Origin: Nitrosomonas nitrosa | GTDB taxonomy: Bacteria; Pseudomonadota; Gammaproteobacteria; Burkholderiales; Nitrosomonadaceae | Assembly: GCF_003051105.1 (NCBI RefSeq) | Contig: NZ_QAOO01000015.1 | Coordinates: 28,035-92,034 of the forward strand | Direction: 5' to 3' | DNA: 64,000 bases | Shown here: one piece after another, positions 6,767 to 16,248 of the stretch | Layout of the letters: the number at the start of each line of letters is the position of its first letter | How positions within the stretch are numbered: position 1 is the stretch's first letter | Notes under the pieces: model-generated | Told to the model about the DNA's origin: nothing | Database searches by the model: none | The model's input: the letters and a program-made list of their open reading frames with translations, nothing else | Position numbers and translations under genes: made by a program

Positions 6767-9412
6767 GTGAGTAAATCTTCCCTGGATAAGCCAACACGAC
6801 ATGCTGCTGACCACCCCCAGCAGCTCGATACGCAACCCCGACATGTACAAGAAGATCAGGCCAGCAACAAATCGATTCTGCAGGCACTGACGTCTGCTGC
6901 GCTGGTTTTACCGGGTTTATTGGCTGCGCAAGCCCATGCTGCGGATGCGAGTAGCGGTAGTGTGAATTTTCAGTACAGCCGCTACCAGGAAAGTAAGCGC
7001 GATCTTTATTCGGTCCGTAGCGATCTGAAGCCTATCATGGTCGATACCTTGCATGGCAGTGGTACGTTCTTTCTCACGGATAGAATGAAATTATCTTTTG
7101 GGTATACGCAGGATACCTGGTCGGGCGCGACACCGCTCAGTTCCGTTCCATTTGCTTCCACAGCAGGGAATAGCGCCTTTACCCGAGTATTGCCGACTGG
7201 AGAGGTGGTGTCGGGCGCATCGCCTTTAGCCACTGGTACGGTGACGCTTGATCGCAACTTGAATCCGTTGAGGTTCGATACAGCTGGTAAACAGTTGGTC
7301 GATCCTCGTACCGTATTGGTGCTCTCCTCTGCTTCACCAGAGACCCGTAGTCAAGGGGATTTCAGGCTAGGCTATGAATGGGATGAAGCCACATTAAATC
7401 TGGGTGGCGGCCTTTCGGTCGAGAACGATTATGAGTCTGCTTATGGTAATGCCAATGGTCGTTTCGATTTCAATCAAAAACAGACGAGCCTGAAATGGGG
7501 GGCAGGCTATACCAGCAGCCGAACATCGGCGATCCTTGACCACGACACGCTGGGCTATGTAACCACTTTGGCTTATGCAGACCAAATCAAATCCCGCGAC
7601 AACTTGCGCATATTGCAGGGGGATCGGCGTGACTGGACATCCAGTCTGGGGCTAACGCAGATATTGAGCAAAAATACGCTGGTTGACTTTAATCTGGGTT
7701 ATACGCATAGCCGCGGATTCATGGAGAATCCGTACAAGGCGGTAACCGTGATTTTTGTAGACCCACAAACAGTGAGCCCCGATCCGGGCGATTCGATCCG
7801 CGGTAATTTACGTGCGGTACTTGAGCAACGACCGGATGTACGTAATCAGCTCGCTATCGGAGGCAAGCTTGTGCAATATATCAACCCGCTCGATGCGGCC
7901 TTACATGTCGCCTATAAATTTTCATTGGATGATTGGGGGGTCAACAGCAGTACTTTCGAAAGCGACTGGGTTCAACCCTTAGGTAACGGCTGGACCATCA
8001 CACCGCGCATACGTTACTACTCGCAAAGCTCGGCCGACTTTTATCATCCTTACATCGTTTCTGATCAGGCCTTTACGAGAATCGTAGTCGATGAGCAAGG
8101 GGAGCCCCAGGTCGTTACCTATGATCCCAAGAAGCTGCCAAAGCATATTACCAGTGATCATCGCTTGGCGGGCTATGGCGCTTTAAGTGGCGGTGTGGCG
8201 GTAAACAAAAAGCTGACTTCCGGCATCGCGCTGGAAGCCGGGTTTGAGTATTACACACGCGCAAGCGCGTTGAAACTCGGCGGCAGCGGTAATAGCGGTT
8301 TTGCTGATTTTGATTATTATGTCGCCAATGCTGCATTGCGTATCGATATGGATACGATTAATTTCAGCCAGCGTAACCCACAACCTCGCTCTTCAAAACA
8401 TCAGCACCACGATCACCTTGATCATGGCGGGGGACATCATATTCCTGCGGGTGTCATGTTTGGGCACATGCTGGATAAGCCTGGCGATGTCATGGTGGGT
8501 TATCGATTCATGTATTCGTGGCAAGCTGGGGATATGCTGCATGGAGCACGTAAAGCAAGCGATATCGATATCGTCAACTTGGCTTGCGGCGATAGCCAGC
8601 TTTGCAAATTTTCACCAGCTGACATGACTATGCGGATGCATATGCTCGATATCATGTACGCACCTACCCGCTGGCTCAATCTGATGCTGATGCCGCAATT
8701 CATGGACATGGAAATGAATTTGCGTGAGCTGGAAGGGCGTCCTCCTCCCGTTCCAGGAGATCATGAGCATAAGGGTGTTCCCCATAGTACCGGTGGAGTA
8801 GGCGACACCATCTTGATGTCGCTTATCAAACTAATCGATTTGCCAGGACAACGCCTGCACATGGGTTTGGGCTTCAGCGCTCCCACGGGAGAAACCGACC
8901 TGAAGCTCAGACGGATGGCCAAGAATGAAGGTGGATTGTTCCATTTTGATATGCAATTAGGCAGTGGCACTTGGGACTTCTTACCCAATCTGACCTATGC
9001 AGGCACCACCCACCGCTGGCACTGGGGCGCGCAACTATACGGTGCCAAGCGTATGGAAAGCAAGAATGAATCGGGGTACCGTTTAGGGGATATTTTTCAG
9101 GCATCAACCTGGGGAGGCATCCATTTGACGGATTGGTTGTCAGCATCCGTACGCGGCGTCTATACCCATCGTGGCAGAATCCATGGGGATTTCAATACAT
9201 ACAATGCACGGGTTGGGCCGATGGATTTTCCCGTCAATCAGGGAGGGCAATACTGGGATATCGGTTTTGGTTTGAGCGCAGCTGTGCCGACGGGTAAGTT
9301 TGCCGGGAACCATTTTGCTTTCGAATGGTTGCAACCTATACGCGATGATGTCAACGGTTTCCAACTCGAGCGCAAAGGCGCATTATCTGCGACTTGGCAT
9401 TACAGTTTTTAA
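6767..9412 (+). CDS. DUF3570 outer-membrane barrel fused to a His/Met-rich second barrel
   Basis: The 881-residue protein has a late signal peptide (about residues 38-58, AALVLPGLLAAQAHA). A DUF3570-type region covers about residues 60-535, starting with SVNFQYSRYQESKRD. A His-rich linker (HQHHDHLDHGGGHH, about 545-558) leads to a second beta-strand-rich region that is rich in Met (MTMRMHMLDIMY, MLMPQFMDMEM). Alternating aromatic strands suggest two outer-membrane barrels. Residues 116-125 read DTWSGATPLS, matching the pattern at which ApbE attaches FMN to Thr; apbE follows 240 bp downstream. His and Met clusters suggest copper. The start is GTG with only a weak ribosome site. In related clusters, as I recall them, the second barrel is often a separate gene. 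Confidence 0.82.
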   Translation: MSKSSLDKPTRHAADHPQQLDTQPRHVQEDQASNKSILQALTSAALVLPGLLAAQAHAADASSGSVNFQYSRYQESKRDLYSVRSDLKPIMVDTLHGSGTFFLTDRMKLSFGYTQDTWSGATPLSSVPFASTAGNSAFTRVLPTGEVVSGASPLATGTVTLDRNLNPLRFDTAGKQLVDPRTVLVLSSASPETRSQGDFRLGYEWDEATLNLGGGLSVENDYESAYGNANGRFDFNQKQTSLKWGAGYTSSRTSAILDHDTLGYVTTLAYADQIKSRDNLRILQGDRRDWTSSLGLTQILSKNTLVDFNLGYTHSRGFMENPYKAVTVIFVDPQTVSPDPGDSIRGNLRAVLEQRPDVRNQLAIGGKLVQYINPLDAALHVAYKFSLDDWGVNSSTFESDWVQPLGNGWTITPRIRYYSQSSADFYHPYIVSDQAFTRIVVDEQGEPQVVTYDPKKLPKHITSDHRLAGYGALSGGVAVNKKLTSGIALEAGFEYYTRASALKLGGSGNSGFADFDYYVANAALRIDMDTINFSQRNPQPRSSKHQHHDHLDHGGGHHIPAGVMFGHMLDKPGDVMVGYRFMYSWQAGDMLHGARKASDIDIVNLACGDSQLCKFSPADMTMRMHMLDIMYAPTRWLNLMLMPQFMDMEMNLRELEGRPPPVPGDHEHKGVPHSTGGVGDTILMSLIKLIDLPGQRLHMGLGFSAPTGETDLKLRRMAKNEGGLFHFDMQLGSGTWDFLPNLTYAGTTHRWHWGAQLYGAKRMESKNESGYRLGDIFQASTWGGIHLTDWLSASVRGVYTHRGRIHGDFNTYNARVGPMDFPVNQGGQYWDIGFGLSAAVPTGKFAGNHFAFEWLQPIRDDVNGFQLERKGALSATWHYSF

Positions 9413-9653
9413 CTTCATTCCTCAATCAAGCTTGATAGTGCTAGCTTCTCCTTGCCAAATTGTCTATGCGGTCTGCGATGGATCTTCGCGCACTGCTTGA
9501 TGTTGAAATAGCGCATCATAATATTTGATCGGGCATCCATTCCATTACCTGGCATTATTCGATGAATAGCCTATAATTTTCAGTCGAACCGTGAAGTACT
9601 TAGATTAAGATTTAAGTTCGACAATTACCTAATGGGTTGATCAAGTATCGTCA

Positions 9654-10574
9654 ATGAAACTTTATCGCTTCCCTTTCAAAGCTATGGGTACGCCTTGTGA
9701 GATACAGCTTTATGCTGCCTCAGAAACAAAGGCAGAGCGTGCTGCCGAAGCAGCGATCTCAGATATTCAGCGATTAGAAGCAACTTATTCCCGTTACCGG
9801 GAGGATAGTTTTCTCTCCGCAATCAACCGCGTTGCAGCGCAGGGCGGAACCATCACGGTCGATAACGAAACCGCTGGGTTACTGGATTATGCGGATACTT
9901 GCTATCGAGAGAGCGATGAGTTGTTTGATATTACCTCAGGCATTCTGAGGCGCGCCTGGAATTTCAAGTCAAATCAGCTTCCCGATGCATCGCTCGTTCA
10001 AGCTTTGCTGGATAAAATTGGCTGGCATAAACTTCGTTGGGTATCGCCGGTACTTGAGTTTCCATTGGTCGGAATGGAAATTGACTTGGGTGGCGTCGTT
10101 AAGGAATACGCAGTGGATCGTGCGGCCACCCTATGCTGGGATCGGGATATTCAGCATGGCATGGTAAATTTAGGGGGGGATATCAAAATTATTGGCCCTC
10201 ACGCAGATGGTAGTCCATGGCGCATTGGTATTCGTCATCCTCGTCAACCGGAAGCACTATTACATACATTGGAGCTCTACTCGGGTGCGTTGGCGAGCAG
10301 CGGGGATTATGAGCGCTGCATTACGCTGAATGGCGTACGATATGGCCACGTGCTGAACCCTAAAACAGGGTGGCCTGTCAATAGAATGGCTGCGGTAAGC
10401 GTGATAGGCGATTTTTGTGTGATAGCGGGTAGTGCATCAACAATAGGGATGCTTAAAGAGCAGCAAGGGGGGAAGTGGCTCGCGCAGCTCGGACTGCCTC
10501 ATTTATGGATAGACGTCGATGGGCAAGCCGGCGGCTCGCTCATCGAAGAAAGTAAAGATACCCGCTTAAGGTGA
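9654..10574 (+). CDS. apbE: FAD:protein FMN transferase (ApbE)
   Basis: The 306-residue enzyme moves FMN from FAD to a Thr in target proteins, using Mg. Visible family features are the start FKAMGTPCEIQLY, the segment DLGGVVKEYAVD (usually KGYAVD; here Gly is Glu), GMVNLGGDIKIIG, ALASSGDYER and HVLNPKTGWP. No signal peptide or lipobox is visible, unlike most ApbE proteins, so it may act in the cytoplasm or be exported another way. It lies behind the DUF3570 gene, whose product has a candidate flavinylation site. The 240-bp gap between them is AT-rich without a clear terminator. Confidence 0.9.
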   Translation: MKLYRFPFKAMGTPCEIQLYAASETKAERAAEAAISDIQRLEATYSRYREDSFLSAINRVAAQGGTITVDNETAGLLDYADTCYRESDELFDITSGILRRAWNFKSNQLPDASLVQALLDKIGWHKLRWVSPVLEFPLVGMEIDLGGVVKEYAVDRAATLCWDRDIQHGMVNLGGDIKIIGPHADGSPWRIGIRHPRQPEALLHTLELYSGALASSGDYERCITLNGVRYGHVLNPKTGWPVNRMAAVSVIGDFCVIAGSASTIGMLKEQQGGKWLAQLGLPHLWIDVDGQAGGSLIEESKDTRLR

Positions 10575-10586
10575 AGTCGTTCAGAA

Positions 10587-11321
10587 TCAAAATTTGTAAC
10601 CGCGGTGCAATGCGACCACGCCGGCGGTTAAATTGAAGAACTCCACGCGTTCAAAACCCACTTGCTGCATGAGCTGTTTCAACTCTTCCTGAGAAGGGTG
10701 CATGCGGATCGATTCGGCAAGATAGCGATAACTTTCTTCATCTTTGGCCACTAATTTTCCCATGATAGGAAGCATCTTGAACGAATAAGCATCATAAAAG
10801 GGCTGAAGCGGCTTCCATACTTTCGAAAACTCCAATACGACCAGTGATCCACCAGGGCGGAGCACGCGCAGCATTTCCTTGAGCGCAATTTCTTTGTGCG
10901 TCATGTTTCTGAGGCCAAACGCGACACTGACATGATCAAAAAAATTATCTGGAAAGGGTAATTTCTCCGCATCACATTGCGCGACAGGAATGGCTACACC
11001 TTCATTCAACATACGATCTCGGCCAATTGTCAGCATTGCATTATTGATGTCCGTTAACCAGACTTGCCCCGTTTCGCCAACTTGCTCGGTAAATAAAGCG
11101 GTCAGATCGGCTGTGCCTCCCGCAATATCCAGTATTCGGTCACCTGGTTTTGCGCCACTGACTTCGACAGCAAATCGCTTCCAGAATCGATGCAAGCCAA
11201 CCGACATGAGGTCGTTCATCAAATTGTAGCGTGCTGCAACCGAATCGAATACTTCTGCAACTTTATGTGCTTTCTCCGTTTCAGATACCGTTTTAAAGCC
11301 GAAATGGGTGGTTTTTGTCAT
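10587..11321 (-). CDS. ubiE: Ubiquinone/menaquinone C-methyltransferase UbiE
   Basis: The 244-residue SAM-dependent enzyme methylates the ring carbon of demethoxyubiquinol (and demethylmenaquinol). It opens [17 protein letters not shown] and has [12 protein letters not shown], the SAM motif [12 protein letters not shown], and the post-motif [13 protein letters not shown], all typical of UbiE, and full length. It follows the DUF971 gene on the same strand with 65 bp between; this pair is common in betaproteobacteria. It converges on apbE, with 12 bp between the stops. Confidence 0.96.
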   Translation of the reverse strand: MTKTTHFGFKTVSETEKAHKVAEVFDSVAARYNLMNDLMSVGLHRFWKRFAVEVSGAKPGDRILDIAGGTADLTALFTEQVGETGQVWLTDINNAMLTIGRDRMLNEGVAIPVAQCDAEKLPFPDNFFDHVSVAFGLRNMTHKEIALKEMLRVLRPGGSLVVLEFSKVWKPLQPFYDAYSFKMLPIMGKLVAKDEESYRYLAESIRMHPSQEELKQLMQQVGFERVEFFNLTAGVVALHRGYKF

Positions 11322-11386
11322 TTCAATTCAGATTAATGGATGATGTTGGTGAAATTGTGACATCAGGTTGAATCGGTTGAACTGCA

Positions 11387-11758
11387 TTATTCGCGATCGA
11401 TGCCCGCTTCTTTTAGCCGTTGCAAGTAACGCTGCCACATGGCTTCTTGATTCATCCCATAATTATAAAGCAAATCCCATGAGTAAAGCCCCGTATTATG
11501 GCCATCGGAAAAATTCAATTGAACGGCATAATGGCCTATGGGTTCGATATGCGTGATGGCCACATCTTGTTTGCCGGTTTGCAAAATTTCTTGTCCCGGC
11601 CCATGCCCTCTGACTTCTGCCGAAGGAGAAAAAACGCGGAGGAATTCACAGGATAGCTGAAATCTCTTGCCATCGTTAAAGGTGATTTCCAGCAGCTTGG
11701 ATTTTTGGTGGAGTTTGATCTCGGTAGGTATGGGTGTATGTTTATTCAGTCCTGCCAT
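11387..11758 (-). CDS. DUF971 family protein
   Basis: The 123-residue protein has the DUF971 core: PTEIKLHQKSKLLEI, a CEFLR segment, SAEVRGHGPGQ and LYSWDLLYNYG. The domain resembles the N-terminal part of gamma-butyrobetaine hydroxylase and has been linked to iron-sulphur protein maturation in some systems. The ATG at 11758 (MAGLNKHTP) was chosen because family members begin there; a GTG at 11815 would add 19 atypical residues. It is co-directional with ubiE downstream and divergent from phoB. Confidence 0.88.
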   Translation of the reverse strand: MAGLNKHTPIPTEIKLHQKSKLLEITFNDGKRFQLSCEFLRVFSPSAEVRGHGPGQEILQTGKQDVAITHIEPIGHYAVQLNFSDGHNTGLYSWDLLYNYGMNQEAMWQRYLQRLKEAGIDRE

Positions 11759-11882
11759 TGGCGTCGCTTTAAAATATTGATAATGGCGATATATGACAAT
11801 CTGAGTATTTGTCACAAAATTGCAATGATACCTTTATATTATCTCAAAAATTGCTATAAATTAATTTTGAGTGGAGTCATAG

Positions 11883-12608
11883 ATGGCCGCAACCATAATG
11901 ATCGTAGAAGATGAGCCTGCTATCCAGGAGTTGATTTCCTATAATTTGCGTAATACGGGATACGTCGTATTATGTGCGAGTAGCGCCGAGCAGGCCAGAG
12001 AAATGGTCAATGACGTCTTGCCCGATCTCGTGTTGCTGGACTGGATGCTTCCCAATATGAGTGGGCTCGAGTTTGCTCAAAAACTGCGACAAGGCGCTAG
12101 AACCAAAGCCATTCCCATTATCATGCTCACCGCACGCGTCGATGAAAGCGATAAAGTAGCTGGGCTGGAAATGGGTGCGGATGATTATATTACCAAGCCT
12201 TTCTCGCCTCGTGAGCTGGTGGCGCGTATCAAGGCCGTTCTGCGCAGACGTCTTCCCGAAGTGTCGGATGAAGTGGTAGAGGTAGGTGGATTGAAGCTTG
12301 ATCCGACGACACACCGTGTCACGGTCAGTGATCAGGAGAGCGCAGCAAAATCAACAGAGATAGTTTTAGGGCCTACTGAATTTCGTTTGCTGCATTTCCT
12401 GATGACGCATACCGAACGCGTACATACCCGTAGTCAGTTACTAGACCGTGTCTGGGGAGATCACGTGTTTGTCGAGGATCGCACTGTGGATGTTCACATA
12501 CGCAGGCTGCGTAGAGCGCTCGAAGATGTGGGTAAGGACGAGTTGGTTCAGACGGTCAGGGGGGCTGGCTACCGATTTTCTACGCGATGTGAAGTGGGGG
12601 CCGAATAA
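11883..12608 (+). CDS. phoB: Phosphate regulon response regulator PhoB
   Basis: This is a 241-residue OmpR/PhoB-class regulator. The receiver domain has the acidic start VEDEPAIQE, phospho-acceptor Asp in LVLLDWMLPN (about residue 54) and ADDYITKPFSP. The C-terminal winged helix contains LGPTEFRLLHFL, RSQLLDRVWG and RTVDVHIRRLRRAL, which match PhoB closely. A GGAG ribosome site lies 6 bases before ATG. The cognate kinase gene follows at 12857 after 248 bp, an unusually wide gap for phoB-phoR. It is expected to control phosphate uptake genes, none of which are in the window. Confidence 0.93.
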   Translation: MAATIMIVEDEPAIQELISYNLRNTGYVVLCASSAEQAREMVNDVLPDLVLLDWMLPNMSGLEFAQKLRQGARTKAIPIIMLTARVDESDKVAGLEMGADDYITKPFSPRELVARIKAVLRRRLPEVSDEVVEVGGLKLDPTTHRVTVSDQESAAKSTEIVLGPTEFRLLHFLMTHTERVHTRSQLLDRVWGDHVFVEDRTVDVHIRRLRRALEDVGKDELVQTVRGAGYRFSTRCEVGAE

Positions 12609-12856
12609 AAATCAACCCTCCTTTGTGGGGCATGTTAAGGCCTGTGATAAAATTTATTGATCAATAACTGCAGTTATTTCATTGACTTAACTGGCATCAA
12701 CTTGTTTGGTTCTTCCTGAACTAAGTTGAGTTGGCATTTTTTTGTAGTGTTTTGGCGGTTTTTTCAAGCATAATACGCAGCGTATGCTTATAAATTCTTT
12801 TTCAGTATTGGCTGTTCAAGATGCTGTTGGTTTCTGATTTTCCCTGAGATTTCAAT

Positions 12857-14239
12857 GTGGTTGATCTCTGGCGACGATTTACTGGTATTATTTTACTGAT
12901 CATCATCACGGCTGTGATATGGGTTGCAGTCGATGCAGTTACTGCGCTGAGCTTCTTGAGTCTCATCTTGCTTGTAAAAACGATCCACCACACCTATTGC
13001 CTGACATCTCTCGATCGATGGCTTCAGCGTTTCAATCATGCTTCCATGGATGTTTCTACGATCGCTACCCTACCCAATAGCTTTGGTCCTTGGGGCGATG
13101 TGTTCATTCGGTTTTCTCGTTTCATACGGCGCTATTATCGAAGTCGTCAGAGTCTGAGCAAAGCGCTGGAGCGCTTGCAACGGGCTACTTCCGCTATGCC
13201 AGAAGGCATCGTTATATTGGATGAAGCAAACCGTATCGAATGGTGTAACCCTTCTGCTGAACTACACTTGGGCCTGGATTTGAAGCTCGATATCGGTCAG
13301 CATATAACCCATATCGTGCGACAGATGCAATTTGTGTCCTACTTATCTGCCGGGGATTACAGCAAACACCTGGTCATCAAGCAGTCACGCTATGAGGAAA
13401 TGATCGTTTCACTTCAATTGGTTCCTTATGGAGATAAGGAGAAACTACTGATCAGCCGGGATATTACGCGTTTTGAAAAAATGGAAATTATGCGCCGGGA
13501 TTTCATTGCTAACGTTTCTCATGAATTGCGCACCCCATTGACAATCATCGGGGGATTTCTAGAAACGTTGCTCGATGAAGAGATGCAAGACAGCGATATG
13601 GAAAAGCGCGCGTTGACGTTAATGGCTGACCAATCAAAGCGCATGCAACGTTTAGTCGAAGATTTGCTGACTTTGTCACGACTCGAAAATGCACAGAATA
13701 CCCTGCATGAAGAAGTCGTCAATATTCCTGCACTGCTGCAAAGCTTGTATCAGGAAGCCCAATCGCTTAGTGTTGGACGTCACCGCATTACACTGAATCT
13801 CATGAGTGATGCACAACTATCAGGCAGTTTGGATGAACTACGCAGCGCCTTGGGGAATCTCGTTAGCAATGCTGTACGTTATACGCCCGAAGGGGGCGAT
13901 ATTTCACTGAACTGGGCGGAAGAGCATGAACAAGGCTTATTCTTTGTGCAAGATAGCGGAATCGGCATTGGCCCGGAGCATATTCCTCGTTTGACCGAGC
14001 GATTCTATCGTGTCGATCGCAGTCGTTCGCGTGAGACCGGAGGAACGGGCTTGGGGCTGGCAATCGTCAAGCATGTTTTGGGACGCCATCAAGCCCGTAT
14101 GGAGATCGTCAGCGAAATAGGCAAGGGAAGCATTTTCAAAATCTGGTTTCCGGCAAAACGGCTGATCAAGCATTCGATACACAACAAACCCGCTGCACAT
14201 GCCGATGTCTTACCAAAAACCATTCCACCCATGCTTTGA
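12857..14239 (+). CDS. phoR: Phosphate regulon sensor kinase PhoR
   Basis: The 460-residue histidine kinase has two N-terminal membrane helices (about residues 9-42), a PAS-like region (SAMPEGIVILDEANRI), the H-box FIANVSHELRTPLTI, the N-box NLVSNAVRYTPEG, and G-boxes DSGIGIG and GGTGLGLAIVKH. This is the PhoR layout with a short periplasmic part. The start is GTG at 12857; an overlapping ATG is in another frame. An imperfect inverted repeat around 12768-12788 lies in the gap behind phoB. The gene converges on the decarboxylase gene, with 8 bp between. Confidence 0.92.
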   Translation: MVDLWRRFTGIILLIIITAVIWVAVDAVTALSFLSLILLVKTIHHTYCLTSLDRWLQRFNHASMDVSTIATLPNSFGPWGDVFIRFSRFIRRYYRSRQSLSKALERLQRATSAMPEGIVILDEANRIEWCNPSAELHLGLDLKLDIGQHITHIVRQMQFVSYLSAGDYSKHLVIKQSRYEEMIVSLQLVPYGDKEKLLISRDITRFEKMEIMRRDFIANVSHELRTPLTIIGGFLETLLDEEMQDSDMEKRALTLMADQSKRMQRLVEDLLTLSRLENAQNTLHEEVVNIPALLQSLYQEAQSLSVGRHRITLNLMSDAQLSGSLDELRSALGNLVSNAVRYTPEGGDISLNWAEEHEQGLFFVQDSGIGIGPEHIPRLTERFYRVDRSRSRETGGTGLGLAIVKHVLGRHQARMEIVSEIGKGSIFKIWFPAKRLIKHSIHNKPAAHADVLPKTIPPML

Positions 14240-14247
14240 TGCTTAGC

Positions 14248-16224
14248 TCAAGCTAACTTCTTTAAACCGCTTTCCTCGGCTGCCGTCAACAATCTCAAAC
14301 AAGGCAAATAGCCATCATAAACAACACCATGTACTTCAACATGTTTTTGTGAACGCAGCATCCCGACTAAATAGCTTACGACACTATTAGTGATAGTCTG
14401 ACCAGGTACCAGCACGGGTATGCCGGGGGGGTAGGGTGTAATCTGATCTGCACAAATTCTTCCTTCCATATTTTTGTTTACTCTATCGTCTTCATCCAGT
14501 AATGGAACGAGTTCTCCGCCACAGTAAAATGCGTCACGCGGCAGATAGCGCAACTCGGTAAAGCGGGGGATTTCCAGTGTCTGGTAAAGCCTGCGTGGTG
14601 CGCGCCCTTCACGAGCGATGCGCATCAGTGCATCGTAAAGACGCGACACCTTGCTGCGCGTGGTACCAATGGTCAGAAGAAGCGTCAGGGTATTGAAAGT
14701 AGATTTCTCGACTTGAATATTGTAATGCTCGAACAATTCCCGTATCAGTTCTTCAATGGTGAAACCACAGCGTGAGATATCGACCGTTACTTTGGTCGGA
14801 TCGAGTTGGATATGGTCATGCTTCACTTCCTCGGGGAGTAGAGCGGGCAATTCCAGTACTTGAAAAACGCCTGTGGAGTTAATCTGAGCATACAATTCCT
14901 TGGCCAGTTCCAACGTGCGTGAGAGTAGCTTGTAACCTTCCAGCACAATTTGTTTGCGTGCGACATCAAGACTTGCAATCATGCTGTACTGTGGGCTGGT
15001 TGAAGTATGCATGTTGAAGTTTTCACGAAACAGATGCTCGTTGAAATCGGGATCATTGACATGAATCATGCTGGATTGGGAAAAAGCGGATAGCACCTTA
15101 TGGGTGCTTTGTGTCACATAATCTGCACCTGCTTCGAGCGCAGTGGGGCGGAAAGTGGGATGAAAGCGCGCAAAGCCATACCAAGCTTCATCGATAATAA
15201 CTTTGATTCCCTTCGCGTGTGCAGCTTCAATGATCGGAGGAAGATCGTAACGTAGCCCATCGTAAGTGCAACTGGTCAATATCAATGCCTCGGCATCGGC
15301 GTGCCGCTCGATGGCATCAAAGAGGGTTTGCTTGGATACCGGACCATAGATTCCAAATTTTTTGTTGACCGATGAATCGAGATAGACCGGGTAAGCGCCC
15401 GAGAGAACGACACCGTGGTGGACTGATTTATGGCAGTTGCGGTCCAGTAACAATTTGTCACCTGGCGCAAGTAACGTTTGGAAAATGACTTTGTTGGCCG
15501 TCGACGTACCATTGGTGGCAAAAAAGGTACGCCGTGCGCCAAACGCTTTGGCTGCGATCTTCTGAGCTTCAGCAATCACACCCGTAGGCTCCATCAATGA
15601 ATCGAGCATCGGAACGGATACGGATAGATCGGCTCGAAAAATATGTTCCCCGATGAATTCGTAAAAATCACTTACCCAAGGGCTATCGCGCAATGAATCA
15701 CCCGATGAATGACCTGGCGTATGCCAGGCATCTTTGGCCATTAGGACATAACGCTTGAGCTGGTCATAGAACGGTGTGCTTGCTTTTTCCTGCAATTGTG
15801 CGTTGAGGATACGGTATATGCCACGATAATCACGCTCCTCACGGTAGAAGTAGCCATCCACCGTTTCGGAAAAAAGCGCATCGACCACTTCATCTTCCTG
15901 TTCTTGTGCAATCAGGATATAAATGTTCAATTCAGGGCGGAAACGGGAAATTTTCTGTACCAACGCCAAGGCGGTCATTTGCAAATTGCGCACCCCTTTC
16001 CGTTCACTTTGCAGGGTATAAAGTTTATCGTCGACGACCAGGGCTTGAATGTCGCCATCTTCTTCTATCACCTGTAAAGCCTCATGGGCTGTCGTCACCC
16101 CGATAAACGTGATGCCCAATGGATTATCCATTGATTTAGCTGCAAGGTTGAGCCCCTTGACGAATGCTTTCAAAACCAATTTCTCATCATTAACGAGCAA
16201 AATGCGGCTAGTGGGCTTTTTCAT
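14248..16224 (-). CDS. Orn/Lys/Arg decarboxylase (PLP, fold III-type) with receiver-like N-terminus
   Basis: The roughly 658-residue enzyme belongs to the major-domain Orn/Lys/Arg decarboxylase family. The N-terminal 140 residues look like a response-regulator wing domain (RILLVNDEKLVLKAF, LVVDDKLYT). The catalytic part has DAWHTPGHSSGDS, GARRTFFATNGTSTANK, CHKSVHHGVV, DEAWYGFARFHP and the PLP lysine in QSTHKVLSAFSQSS. It would produce a diamine or agmatine; the substrate is not clear from sequence, with arginine or lysine most likely. The start is uncertain: ATG 16224 (MKKPTSRILL) or GTG 16248, neither with a good ribosome site. It stands alone, convergent with phoR. Confidence 0.88.
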   Translation of the reverse strand: MKKPTSRILLVNDEKLVLKAFVKGLNLAAKSMDNPLGITFIGVTTAHEALQVIEEDGDIQALVVDDKLYTLQSERKGVRNLQMTALALVQKISRFRPELNIYILIAQEQEDEVVDALFSETVDGYFYREERDYRGIYRILNAQLQEKASTPFYDQLKRYVLMAKDAWHTPGHSSGDSLRDSPWVSDFYEFIGEHIFRADLSVSVPMLDSLMEPTGVIAEAQKIAAKAFGARRTFFATNGTSTANKVIFQTLLAPGDKLLLDRNCHKSVHHGVVLSGAYPVYLDSSVNKKFGIYGPVSKQTLFDAIERHADAEALILTSCTYDGLRYDLPPIIEAAHAKGIKVIIDEAWYGFARFHPTFRPTALEAGADYVTQSTHKVLSAFSQSSMIHVNDPDFNEHLFRENFNMHTSTSPQYSMIASLDVARKQIVLEGYKLLSRTLELAKELYAQINSTGVFQVLELPALLPEEVKHDHIQLDPTKVTVDISRCGFTIEELIRELFEHYNIQVEKSTFNTLTLLLTIGTTRSKVSRLYDALMRIAREGRAPRRLYQTLEIPRFTELRYLPRDAFYCGGELVPLLDEDDRVNKNMEGRICADQITPYPPGIPVLVPGQTITNSVVSYLVGMLRSQKHVEVHGVVYDGYLPCLRLLTAAEESGLKKLA

Positions 16225-16248
16225 GGCGTATGTATTATCAAAATTCAC

